A DNA stretch of 64,000 nucleotides, taken from Amycolatopsis thailandensis (GTDB lineage: Bacteria; Actinomycetota; Actinomycetes; Mycobacteriales; Pseudonocardiaceae). Below are positions 9,051 through 18,488 of the stretch, one piece after another. Below the pieces are notes generated by a model. That model was not told the DNA's origin. It saw only the letters and a list, made by a program, of their open reading frames with translations, and searched no databases. The DNA lies in NCBI RefSeq assembly GCF_002234405.1, contig NZ_NMQT01000024.1, forward strand, positions 1-64,000, in the 5' to 3' direction. Each line of letters starts with the position of its first letter. Positions within the stretch are counted from its first letter, which is position 1. The translations under genes and the position numbers were made by a program.

Positions 9051-12000
9051 ATGTCGGTCGCGGACATGAACAGGTTGGTCACCAAACTGTTCTGCGACAG
9101 CACATCTCGCTACGGCGGCTTCCGAGTTCCCGGCGACGGCGAAGCGCAGGGCATCGAGCTGCTGGATGACACGCTCTATCGGTACAACCTCGAGGACGCG
9201 ACGTCATTGACGCCGATGACAGTTCAGTTCTACACCGACGTGACTGGTCTGGGCGAAGGGTTATGGAAGCAAGAATTGCGTGTCCTTCGACGCGTAGCCG
9301 CGTTGCGGCACCCCGCCTTGCCCGAGGTGGTCCGCGGCGGGCACATCGATGAAGCGATGACGAAGGACTTCGGGATCCATGGCTGCGCCTTCGTGGTGAC
9401 CAGATCCGGAACCAACCAGCTGTACGACGACTCCGACACCGAGTACGGGATGCGCGCGGGCTTGCGCGCCGTCGTCGAATACCTGCAACAACACCGCCAG
9501 ATCGCGGTCGCCCACTTTATGGCGCTCGCTGACGCCCTTTTCTTGCTGCACGACTTGGGAATCGTGCACCGCAACATCTGGCCAGGAACAGTCGCCCGGA
9601 CAGCCGGTGACGACGGCGGTGACCAGCTCATGCTGAGCCGGTTCGAGATGAGCAGCCTACTGTCGAACCTGCTGCGCTCCTCCCTGCTCGACGCCAACGA
9701 GCGCGCCGAGCAGGCGCGGCAGCTGATTCTGACTCAGGGCGGTGATGCGCTGGCCTACTTCTCTCCCGAACGCATCCGGTTCCTGCTGGTCAAGGGCGCG
9801 CGATTGGAAGACCACCGGTCCGATATCTACGGCTTGGGCACCATGGTCGCCGAATGGCTGACTGGACCGATTCCCGAGGAGCTGCTTGTCGCGGTGCACG
9901 CGGCGCTGGCGACCGGCCCCGACCTTGATGCCCTGCTGGCCGCGGCACGTCAGATCAACCAGCACCTGATCAGTGCGTTGCGAGTGCTGCCCAGCCCTCT
10001 CGCTACGCTCCTTTCGGACATGCTCGCCTGGGACAAGCCGACCGCGCGGCCGAGTGCCGCTGAGGTGGTCGGGCGCCTCAGCGATCATTACGAGCGGCTG
10101 ACCGTAGAGAACGACGACAGCACCGGCGCACCGCACCTCCTGGTGTTCATGCCGGGCGAGTGCAGGGAAACTCTGCTCAAATGGGAGCTGGTCGACCTGG
10201 ACCCGGCAACTTCCCAAGGCCGGATCGAAACCAGCGAGTACATCCTCAAGGACCTCAAGGAAGCCCGCGTACTGCACATGCCGGGCGGCGCCGCGCAGTT
10301 CGCTCCCGGCAACAACGTCGAGAAGATGCGCGCGGCGGACCAGCTCCTGCTTGGCCGTCACGTGGCGTGGTTCTGCCGGTACTATGCACCCGACCTGGGC
10401 TTCGGGCGATTGGGCAAACCAGACGAACGTGCTTTGCTGCTCGCCTTCCCCGTTCGTCTGGACTCCGCCCGCGGGCGGAGCTTGCAGGTAGCCGTCGAGC
10501 GGGCGAAGAAACGACGATGGGCGCCTGAGGTCGAGATCGTCGCGAGCGACATCCATAGAACGGAGCTCAGCTCGTGGCTCGACCGCAGCCCTTCCTGGAA
10601 ACCCATATTGGCCGCGGTCCACGACGCCGCGCCACAGACGAAAGCCGAACGCGACTTCACGCAGGCGTTCGACTGGCTCCTCCAGTTCCGGCGGACCGAA
10701 TTGGAGGCACGGCAGTACCCGTACATAGCCGATGGGGTGGGCGAACAAGACCGGATCGTGCTGCGCTACGACGAGGAACGCGACCGCCGGTGGCGGTTCA
10801 GCTCGGCGATGGCGACGGCGTTCGCCAACGATCGGCAGTTGCGCCCACGCATGGGTGACTTCTTCGCTGGCGCGAGCAACGAAGACGGTTCTGTCACGGT
10901 ATCGCTGCGTCCCGACGAGGACGGTGCCCCAGCACGGCGCGTAGCGTTCTTGGGCGACTGCGTGGATGCGAGAAACGAGAACGTCGAAGTGGCGGCGGGG
11001 CAACGATCGGCCGCGGTTCCGGAACGCGGTTGGATCAGCCTGTCAGACGACTTCGGTTCGTGGGTGGCATTGAACCGGGAGGAACATGCGCGGTGGGACA
11101 TGCTCAGCAACCGAGTGCTGGTCGATCAGCTGGCGCGGCCGAACGGGGAGAGTCCCCGGCGGCTGACCAGGACCAGCGCCAAGGAGGCCGTTGCCGAGGC
11201 GCTCAGCGGGACGGAGCCGTTGTTCGCCCTCCAAGGACCTCCCGGCACCGGCAAGACCGAAGTCACCTCGGACGCGGTGGTCGAGTTCCTGAAGCACGAA
11301 CCCGGTGCCCGGGTGCTGGTGTCCACTCAATCGAATTTTGCCCTGGACAACATCGCCGAACGGCTTCTGCGAAAACTCGGCCTGCTCGCTTCGCACAAAC
11401 CTGTGGCAGACGAGAAGGGAGATGTGGTCGCCGTCCGCGCGACGAGCGCTCGCGGCGAGAGCAAGGTAGACCAGGTTGTCGAACCTTTCCTTATCAACCA
11501 ACTTGCCGAGCGTAAGCAGCACCATGTGATCTCAGAGGTGAGGAAGCAGAAGGACAAGGAAACCGACGGATATACCCAGGCACTTCTCGCGGACTGGGCC
11601 GCAGTCGTGCAAGACAGCCTGCCGGAGCTGATCGACCGTGTTCACCGTGCGGCCAACCTGGTCTTCGCCACCTGCTCCACGGCGACGCCGACCGCCTTGG
11701 CGCGTTCGGTGGCCGCCGAAACCTTCGACTGGGTGGTAATCGAGGAAGCCGCCAAGGCGTGGCCGACAGAACTGGCGATCCCGCTGGCCCGTGGCACCCG
11801 CTGGGCGCTCGTCGGAGATCACCGCCAGCTGCCCGCACACCGACGGCGAGAGGTCGTGCGGTTTCTCGAGTGGTGCAGCACGTCAAGCGACGACGACCTC
11901 AAGCTGCACGGCGAACGTCTCGACGAGTACATCAAGGTGTTCGACCTGTTCGGCAACCTGTTCCAGGTCACCCTGGAAAAAACGGTGGTGAACCCACCTC

Positions 12001-12686
12001 GGCACACGCTGCAGAAGCAGTTCCGCATGCGGCAAGCCATCGGCCAGGTCGTCAGCCGGGCTTTCTACCCCGTGACCCCGATCCAGCCGGACGAGCACGT
12101 CGACGTCACCGCCGAAGGTTTGCTGAGCACCGGCCGCGACGACACCCCCGTCCTTCGCCATCCGCGCACCCTGGCCAACCATGCCGTGGTGTGGCTGGAC
12201 ACAACCGGCACCACCGACTGCACCGACGAGCCGGCCTGGCGGAATCCGGGCGAAGTGCGCATCATCAACGAACTTCTCGAAACCTTACGTCCGCAGCCCC
12301 ACCCGAAGAAGGACGGCTACAGTGAGCACCCGCTCGCCGTTCTGACTCCCTACCGGCAACAGCTGGATCTGTTGAAGAGTTGGGGCAAAATCCGCCCTTA
12401 CGCGTCGACGATCCACGCATTTCAGGGCAGGGAGGCCAACGTCGTGGTCGTCTCACTCGTCCGTGATCAGCAACGAGGCCCCAGCGGTCAGCCCTCGCTC
12501 AGCATCGGGCACCTTGGCGAGGCTGAACTGGTCAACGTGCTGTTTTCGCGAGCCCGCGAACACCTGGTGATCGTCGGCTCGTTCCGCCACTTCCAGCACT
12601 ACGGCGGAGCGCGGTGGGCGGATGTGTGCCAGCTGGTCAACCAGTTCGGCAAAGTCGTACCTGTCTCGCAGGCTGCGGACGTCTGA
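9051..12686 (+). CDS. Pseudokinase-superfamily 1 helicase fusion, candidate defence protein
   Basis: A 1211-residue two-part protein. The N-terminal 350 residues follow a serine/threonine kinase fold, with the catalytic loop at 173-178 reading HRNIWP instead of HRDxKP, then SPERIRF in place of the APE region and DIYGLGTMVAEWLTG. Catalytic Asp and Lys are lost, so it is probably a pseudokinase. The C-terminal half is a UPF1/DNA2-like SF1 helicase: Walker A GPPGTGKT at 729-736, Walker B IEEAA near 897, GDHRQLP, QFRMR, HAFQGRE from 1122 and a terminal VLFSRAREHLVIVGS motif. ATG 9051 follows GTGGAGG. The stop overlaps the next start (TGATG). GC is lower than in flanking genes. Family unknown to me as a whole. 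Confidence 0.85.
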   Translation: MSVADMNRLVTKLFCDSTSRYGGFRVPGDGEAQGIELLDDTLYRYNLEDATSLTPMTVQFYTDVTGLGEGLWKQELRVLRRVAALRHPALPEVVRGGHIDEAMTKDFGIHGCAFVVTRSGTNQLYDDSDTEYGMRAGLRAVVEYLQQHRQIAVAHFMALADALFLLHDLGIVHRNIWPGTVARTAGDDGGDQLMLSRFEMSSLLSNLLRSSLLDANERAEQARQLILTQGGDALAYFSPERIRFLLVKGARLEDHRSDIYGLGTMVAEWLTGPIPEELLVAVHAALATGPDLDALLAAARQINQHLISALRVLPSPLATLLSDMLAWDKPTARPSAAEVVGRLSDHYERLTVENDDSTGAPHLLVFMPGECRETLLKWELVDLDPATSQGRIETSEYILKDLKEARVLHMPGGAAQFAPGNNVEKMRAADQLLLGRHVAWFCRYYAPDLGFGRLGKPDERALLLAFPVRLDSARGRSLQVAVERAKKRRWAPEVEIVASDIHRTELSSWLDRSPSWKPILAAVHDAAPQTKAERDFTQAFDWLLQFRRTELEARQYPYIADGVGEQDRIVLRYDEERDRRWRFSSAMATAFANDRQLRPRMGDFFAGASNEDGSVTVSLRPDEDGAPARRVAFLGDCVDARNENVEVAAGQRSAAVPERGWISLSDDFGSWVALNREEHARWDMLSNRVLVDQLARPNGESPRRLTRTSAKEAVAEALSGTEPLFALQGPPGTGKTEVTSDAVVEFLKHEPGARVLVSTQSNFALDNIAERLLRKLGLLASHKPVADEKGDVVAVRATSARGESKVDQVVEPFLINQLAERKQHHVISEVRKQKDKETDGYTQALLADWAAVVQDSLPELIDRVHRAANLVFATCSTATPTALARSVAAETFDWVVIEEAAKAWPTELAIPLARGTRWALVGDHRQLPAHRRREVVRFLEWCSTSSDDDLKLHGERLDEYIKVFDLFGNLFQVTLEKTVVNPPRHTLQKQFRMRQAIGQVVSRAFYPVTPIQPDEHVDVTAEGLLSTGRDDTPVLRHPRTLANHAVVWLDTTGTTDCTDEPAWRNPGEVRIINELLETLRPQPHPKKDGYSEHPLAVLTPYRQQLDLLKSWGKIRPYASTIHAFQGREANVVVVSLVRDQQRGPSGQPSLSIGHLGEAELVNVLFSRAREHLVIVGSFRHFQHYGGARWADVCQLVNQFGKVVPVSQAADV

Positions 12687-15600
12687 TGCCCGGAATCCGG
12701 ATCTACCTCCCCTACCAATCCGTACCGGTACGAGCGAGACTCGGCTACGGCACCGAGCTCTCCCGGATGGAGATCATGGTCCTGCGGACCGTGGTCGAGA
12801 CATGGCGGAAGCCCGGCGACGACGCAGAAGGCGCGCCCAGGGGCGTGAACCTGAGCAGGCTGAACTACCTGCTGCAGCTGGGCCGGCGGATGACCCTAGA
12901 CCTGGTGTTCGACCTGTGGCGGCGCGAGCACATCACCCTTGATCTATACACCGGCACAGTCGCGCCTTCTCCGGCGGTTGTGGAAGCGTTCAGAGACGGC
13001 GCACAAAGCCAGCTCGCTGGTGGCGAGTACAAGCTGGAGAACGTCACCGTGTGGTTGGACCGGGTGAGCGGTCACCTCACGGGACGCACCGGGCACACCC
13101 GCCCACCAGATCGGGATCTGGTCGTACCGCCGGATACCTTGTTCGCGGCCACCATGGACGATGTACGCGGCAGTGATGTGGTGCGCGCCGTCCAGGAAAT
13201 GCTCGAGGATCAGCAGCACTACGACGCCACCGGTCTCAGTGCGCGAGGCCGCGCGCTCCGGGTGATGGAGACGAAGCTTCCGCTCTCCTCGCATACGCAG
13301 ATGACGTCCCGGACCACCTATCTGCCAGTGGACATCACCGTACGGCGGGACCCAGAAAGCGATGTTGTGCGAGTCACCGCGGTGCAGGACTCGCGACGGG
13401 GTCAAGTCCACTGTGAACGTATCAGTTCCCTGTTGACGCAGTTCGTGGAACAGCGGCCGAACCACAAGTTCTCCCGCCGGCTTCAGGCCTCGCTCGAAAC
13501 CCGGCTCACCAACCCGCCGACGATGGAACGGAGCGTGGCAAGGCTCGAGGCGCTGGCCGAACAGGCGCTGACCGCTGCGGCCGGTAACCGTACGGCGGTC
13601 CACGAACAGCTCGTCGACGCGATCCAGACCGCGCGTGGTCAGGTCAATTTCCGGGTGTCTGGCGAGGCACAAGTTAAGCCGATGGGCACGGAGAAAGAAT
13701 GCCGCGACGAAGCAAGGGCCATGATCAGTCGCGCCGAACGACAAGTCGTCCTCGTGGCATCCACCGTTCGCTACGACGGTTTGGCCGATCTCTTGCCCGC
13801 GCTGAGTGACGTCGCGCGGCGAGGCGTCCAGATCGTGCTGCTCTGGGGGCAGCGGCATGACGACCGCATCGAGAGCCGCGCGGAAAACATCTTGGAAGAA
13901 CTCCGCTTAGCGGCCAAGGCGGAGCAGTTCAATCCGTCCACCTTGGTCGTGGCTCGCAGATCGGCCAACACCAATGTCGACATGATCATCGCGGACAATC
14001 GCGAAGCTCTTGTAGGCGGATCTCGCTACCTCGGCCTGCGCAATGACGTCCAGCAGCTCGGCGTGATCGTCGAAGCGGTCGGCGAGGACAGCTGCGAGCC
14101 CGTCGAAGGACTTCTGCGCTGGGTACGCCGTTCGATGCCCGATGGCGCGACGGCCGCACGCGTGTTCTTCCGTAGTCGCGACTTCGTCGGTGGCACGGAA
14201 GAACTTGTACCGGCGGCTGACCGGCTGAATTGGTCCGACCTGCCGTCCGCGCTTGGCCGTGACGCGGTCTCCGACGCCGCCGTCCGCGGCTGGGCACTGG
14301 CGTGGCGCCGCTGCTCGGCCGAGATTCGGCAGACGCTGGCAGCACGACGATGGCCATCGGTGACGCTGATCGAGAACGCCGCCCACCGTGAGGCGCTTTG
14401 GGACGGCTTGCGTACAGCGACCTCACAGGTCCTGATTTCCAGCGAATTCCTCGCCTCCAGCGTGGTCACGCCCAAGCTCGTCGAGGTTCTGCGACAGCGA
14501 ATCCGCGCCGGTGTTCAGATTCAAGTGTCCTATTATCACCAGCGGAAGGGGTCCGACAAGGCTGTCAGTATGCTGGCGGCCCTCACGACCGAAGGCTCGA
14601 GCGGCTTCGCGTTCAAGCGTGTGCAGTCAGCTGCCCGTGCCCTCGTCTGTGACGATGACGTTGTCGTGGGTAACTTCGACTTCCTCTCACATGAAGGCTT
14701 CTACACCGGCCAGCCCGGACGGCGCCCCGCGGCTGAGATCGGATTGCGAATCTCTGGTGGAGGCTTCGCCGCGCAGACCGCCGCATTGCTCGGCGCACCC
14801 GTTCTTCGGAGACAGCGACCTGCCGCAAACAAACTAGACCAGGTCGATCACCACTCTCATCAGTTGCTGCTGGCTCTGGAAAGTCAGGTCAGTCCGGTCG
14901 ACCGGAACGCGTTGATCAGCCAGGCCGTCCGTACGGGTGACTCCCTGCGCCTGCTGGCCGACCTCCGTGAAGCCAGTGCGCCGGACGACGTGCTCCGGGT
15001 CGCCGTCGCCTCGGCGTTGCGCAACCGCCTGGCCGACACGGCGCCCAAGCTGCAGGTCTGGGCTGATTGGCTGGTTGACGACCTTTGGGCAAACTACCGT
15101 TTCGCAGAAGCGTGGATCATTCGAAGGTCCCTGCCGGATGGCCTGTTGCCGCTGCCCATCGTCGCAGCCGCAGCCGCAGCGGAAACTCCCTACGTAGCGG
15201 AAGCTCTGGCCACCGCGTCGCTAGCGGATCAACTCACCACCGCGCAAGCGGCCGCATTGGTCTCCCTGGCAGCCCGGCAGGTTCTCGCCTGGCCTCTGCT
15301 ACCTCAGCAGCCGAGCGTGCCTCCGCTCGTTGCCAACGAGGTGCGCGAGGTTTTGGTGCTCCTCTCCGGGTTGAAAGTGCTCAGCGACGACTGGCGAGCT
15401 CTCGCCGACCTGGTGGTGCAGTGCCCACCGGAAATCGATGATCCCGGTCTCGCCGCCATCGCCCGGCGTCAGCTCGCCCATCGGCATCGCGACGGAAAGG
15501 TCGCGGAGGCCTGGGACGGGGCCGACGAGACGCTGCGGTCGCTGGCCGGCACGTCCTTCACCTTCGAGGCCGGACTCAAGACCCACGCCCGCCTGATGCA

Positions 15601-16027
15601 CGAGAACGGCCTTTTCGGGCGACTGCGAACCATTGTGGACAATCGCGATCTCACGGCCCTAACGCATTGGACCCGAGCGGAAGAAGTCAACGATCTCGCC
15701 GAATTCCTCGACCAGACCACCGCACAGGTGATGCTTGGGCGCAAGAACAACGTGATCCATAGCAGCAAACGTCGCGCCTACCTCGATAGGCTCAAGCTCG
15801 TGCGGGCAGCTGCACTGACCGTCGCGTCGTTCGACGATGAACATGCGGATCCCCGCACTTCGTACCTGCTGACGCGGGCGCAACCGGTCGCCGAGCGTCT
15901 CGCTGGGCTCTGGCCGAACCTTTGCGCGGACCTCGACAACCACCCTCGCCTGGAACGGCGGCTCACCGAACACGGGCTGGGCGCCATCTCCACCATCAGC
16001 GAATGGGGCGGCCATGTTTATCACTGA
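12686..16027 (+). CDS. Large protein with two degenerate phospholipase D-like repeats
   Basis: A 1113-residue protein. The N-terminal part (about 15-110) looks like a winged helix (NLSRLNYLLQLGRRMTLDL). Two PLD-type repeats follow. In the first, the HxK position reads NVD (430-432) before MIIADNREALVGGSRYL; in the second it reads AAR (649-651) before ALVCDDDVVVGNFDFLS. The strands and the terminal Asp/Gly/Asn frame of HKD motifs are there, but both catalytic His and Lys are gone, so phosphodiesterase activity is doubtful. The last 400 residues are helical and repeat-like with no recognised domain. The start at 12686 is coupled to the helicase stop (TGATG); the 3' end overlaps the next gene by 14 bases. 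Probably a scaffold or nucleic-acid-binding subunit. Confidence 0.75.
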   Translation: MPGIRIYLPYQSVPVRARLGYGTELSRMEIMVLRTVVETWRKPGDDAEGAPRGVNLSRLNYLLQLGRRMTLDLVFDLWRREHITLDLYTGTVAPSPAVVEAFRDGAQSQLAGGEYKLENVTVWLDRVSGHLTGRTGHTRPPDRDLVVPPDTLFAATMDDVRGSDVVRAVQEMLEDQQHYDATGLSARGRALRVMETKLPLSSHTQMTSRTTYLPVDITVRRDPESDVVRVTAVQDSRRGQVHCERISSLLTQFVEQRPNHKFSRRLQASLETRLTNPPTMERSVARLEALAEQALTAAAGNRTAVHEQLVDAIQTARGQVNFRVSGEAQVKPMGTEKECRDEARAMISRAERQVVLVASTVRYDGLADLLPALSDVARRGVQIVLLWGQRHDDRIESRAENILEELRLAAKAEQFNPSTLVVARRSANTNVDMIIADNREALVGGSRYLGLRNDVQQLGVIVEAVGEDSCEPVEGLLRWVRRSMPDGATAARVFFRSRDFVGGTEELVPAADRLNWSDLPSALGRDAVSDAAVRGWALAWRRCSAEIRQTLAARRWPSVTLIENAAHREALWDGLRTATSQVLISSEFLASSVVTPKLVEVLRQRIRAGVQIQVSYYHQRKGSDKAVSMLAALTTEGSSGFAFKRVQSAARALVCDDDVVVGNFDFLSHEGFYTGQPGRRPAAEIGLRISGGGFAAQTAALLGAPVLRRQRPAANKLDQVDHHSHQLLLALESQVSPVDRNALISQAVRTGDSLRLLADLREASAPDDVLRVAVASALRNRLADTAPKLQVWADWLVDDLWANYRFAEAWIIRRSLPDGLLPLPIVAAAAAAETPYVAEALATASLADQLTTAQAAALVSLAARQVLAWPLLPQQPSVPPLVANEVREVLVLLSGLKVLSDDWRALADLVVQCPPEIDDPGLAAIARRQLAHRHRDGKVAEAWDGADETLRSLAGTSFTFEAGLKTHARLMHENGLFGRLRTIVDNRDLTALTHWTRAEEVNDLAEFLDQTTAQVMLGRKNNVIHSSKRRAYLDRLKLVRAAALTVASFDDEHADPRTSYLLTRAQPVAERLAGLWPNLCADLDNHPRLERRLTEHGLGAISTISEWGGHVYH

Positions 16028-18488
16028 CCAAGATGACTTCAAGGACGTGATCCGGGCCTGGCCGGAGGTGTGGCGCCAGCCGAAACTGTTCGGCCTGGCC
16101 ATCGCCCCCGGGCCGCTGAGCGGACTGGACGCCGCCTCTGCCGTCCTTGAGGGCTTGGAGACCGAAGTCTTCGACGTCGCTGACAGCTTTCACTGGCTGT
16201 TGGAGGCGGGCGACTTCCGGGCGTGCCGTGCGCTCCTGGCTCTTCCGGCCGCCGGAATGGCCGACGAGCGGCGCAGCGCTCTGGACGAACAGATCAACCG
16301 GTCGATAGCGACGATCCGGACCAGCTTGCTGCCACGCTCGCACCGTTTGGTCAAGCGTGCCGAGACCTTAGGCATTCGTCTGGATCCGGAGGAGTGGGCG
16401 AAAGCCCTGACGGATAGCAAACAGGAAGCTCTTGACCTCCTCGACCGCATACAGTTCAAGCTCGACAAAGAGGCCGAGCAGCGGGCAGTCGCCGTGGAAT
16501 CCCGCTTCGCGGGCTTGCCCGACGAGCGTACGCGAGTGGCCAAGGCATGCCTGGCGAATGGTGAATACGCTGTCGCGCAGCGAGTTGTCGAACAAACAGA
16601 CTTCCAGCCCTGGCTGAGCAGTCCGACGACCGTACGGAGGCCGCAGACGTGGCCGTTCCAGAACACCTCCAATGAGGAAGTCCTGCGCTGGTTCGCCGGG
16701 GAGGCACCCTCTCCTTCAGACTTCGAAGATTACTTGCCCGCGAAATCGGACAGCAAGGGCAGAGCACTCGTGACCGCGTTGCATGACGTGGCCACAAGCC
16801 TGACGGCTGACCACGTGGCCAGTTTGGCGGCGGCCCTCGACGGGTTCGTCCAGGATGCGCCGATCAACCATCACCCGCGTCCTGCGGAGAACGGCTTCCA
16901 GGTCGATCTGTGCGGACTCAACGATCCTCGGCTGCCGTGGCTGGCCCTCCCCGCTCGAGTATGTCTGCACGTCGGACAGACGCCGCCGTCCGCGGGCGGC
17001 AAACCGCGGATTTGGTTGCCGATCGGCGAGGACCGTCCTGACCTGCCCGAAAGCGTTGTACTGCTCGAGCCTAATGTCCTCTTCGCGCTTGTGGAGCCGG
17101 ACGGTCAGGATCAGGCCCCTACCATGCAGTGGCGGCGGATCAACATCCTTCGTCACCTCTGCATGCAGCTGCCCTTCGACCAGGTCGCCGACACCTCCGG
17201 CACCGACCTCGGAGAGGAAGGCGACATCCTGATCGCTCTGCAGTGGATGTTCGACATGCTCGGCTATCAGCCGGCTCCAGAGGTGCCGGACATGGTGCTG
17301 TACTACACCGCAGGCATACCGGACGCTCTCACCGCGCTGGTGCGCGAACTGAGCCGGACGGTTACCAGCCGCCCGCAACTCACCCACGATCACCTGACCG
17401 CGCTACGAGACAACCACGAGTCGGTACGGGCCATCCGAGACGCGGTCTTCGCCCCGCTCGACGTCGACCTTCACGCGAAGGTGGTGTTCGGCGCTCTGCT
17501 TGCCCGCGCCGCAACCCTCGGCACGAGCCGTATCAGCCCGAACGACTTGGCGGCCGAAGTCGACCGCCTCAACGACATCGTCTGTGACGAGGTCGAACGC
17601 GATGAAGCGCGTCGACGTGAGCTGCCGCCGGAACGCGTCGACATGGCGGACGCGATCGACCGGATCGAAACGGCCGGCCTGGTGACCGGAGGCACCCAGA
17701 TAGTGCTGGCGGGAGAAGGTCTGGTGGCTCTCCTTGCGAACGACGATCTGATCGCATGGTCGGTCGCGGAGCTGCGCCGACTCCACGACGTTCATGACCT
17801 GCTCGAAGAGAACGCGCGACTGCTTCTTCTCAATCGCACGACTCGACAGAACCTTCACGCGACCAAGGGCTACAAATACGCGCTGGAACAGTTGAAGTAC
17901 GCGTTAAACCAGGCTGTCGATCCAGATGAGCGCAGGACTCTGACCCAGCAGGTCAAGCACATCGAAGAAATCATCGACGAATACGAGGCGATCCAGCGGG
18001 GGGACGTCCAGCAGCTGCTACGGACCACTACTTTCGACGTCGCCGAGCTCGTCTCCGACTTCGCGCAAAGCGAGCGTCACACTGGACGGCTGGCGATCCA
18101 CGTGAACAATCAGGTGGGCACGACGGCCGAGGTGTCGGCCATCAGGTTGCTAGTGCGGCTGGCGCTCGTCGATCTGGCGCTGAACGCGGCACAGGCGATG
18201 GACGCCGCGAAGGTCACGAACCGGCAGATGCAGCTCACCGTCCGTCAAGCCGACCGGGGTGATCAATGCTTCGCGGTGATCGATGTCGAGGACAGCGGGC
18301 CGGGCTTTGGCAACGTCGACAACACTGCCCTGGACCAGCTGCGCAAGCAGAATGATATGCCTGGCGGAGAGGGACTCCGGAACGTCCAACGCAACTTGGA
18401 GGCGTGCCGCGGCAAGCTGGAGCGGGTGGCAACTCGTTCCAGCCTCGGTGGAGCACACCTGCTCATCTGGCTTCCGTTGTCGAGCTAG
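16014..18488 (+). CDS. GHKL ATPase / histidine-kinase-like protein
   Basis: An 824-residue soluble protein. The first 570 residues show no domain I recognise. A helical pair around 600-660, with a possible phosphoacceptor His near 615 in QNLHATKGY, resembles a kinase dimerisation hairpin. The C-terminus is a GHKL ATPase: N box ALVDLALNAAQAM (about 718-730), G1 DVEDSGPGFG (about 757-766) and G2 GGEGLRNV (about 784-790). No membrane helix is present, so it senses something in the cytoplasm. ATG 16014 overlaps the preceding gene. It converges on the response-regulator gene, their stop codons sharing the bases CTAG. I infer a two-component partnership; Hsp90-like or MutL-like roles are less likely given the neighbour. 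Confidence 0.75.
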   Translation: MFITDQDDFKDVIRAWPEVWRQPKLFGLAIAPGPLSGLDAASAVLEGLETEVFDVADSFHWLLEAGDFRACRALLALPAAGMADERRSALDEQINRSIATIRTSLLPRSHRLVKRAETLGIRLDPEEWAKALTDSKQEALDLLDRIQFKLDKEAEQRAVAVESRFAGLPDERTRVAKACLANGEYAVAQRVVEQTDFQPWLSSPTTVRRPQTWPFQNTSNEEVLRWFAGEAPSPSDFEDYLPAKSDSKGRALVTALHDVATSLTADHVASLAAALDGFVQDAPINHHPRPAENGFQVDLCGLNDPRLPWLALPARVCLHVGQTPPSAGGKPRIWLPIGEDRPDLPESVVLLEPNVLFALVEPDGQDQAPTMQWRRINILRHLCMQLPFDQVADTSGTDLGEEGDILIALQWMFDMLGYQPAPEVPDMVLYYTAGIPDALTALVRELSRTVTSRPQLTHDHLTALRDNHESVRAIRDAVFAPLDVDLHAKVVFGALLARAATLGTSRISPNDLAAEVDRLNDIVCDEVERDEARRRELPPERVDMADAIDRIETAGLVTGGTQIVLAGEGLVALLANDDLIAWSVAELRRLHDVHDLLEENARLLLLNRTTRQNLHATKGYKYALEQLKYALNQAVDPDERRTLTQQVKHIEEIIDEYEAIQRGDVQQLLRTTTFDVAELVSDFAQSERHTGRLAIHVNNQVGTTAEVSAIRLLVRLALVDLALNAAQAMDAAKVTNRQMQLTVRQADRGDQCFAVIDVEDSGPGFGNVDNTALDQLRKQNDMPGGEGLRNVQRNLEACRGKLERVATRSSLGGAHLLIWLPLSS

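Noticed and set aside
9051..18488. DISARM or BREX
   Set aside because: No DUF1998 protein, no methyltransferase, no PglZ/PglX, and the helicase is UPF1-like.
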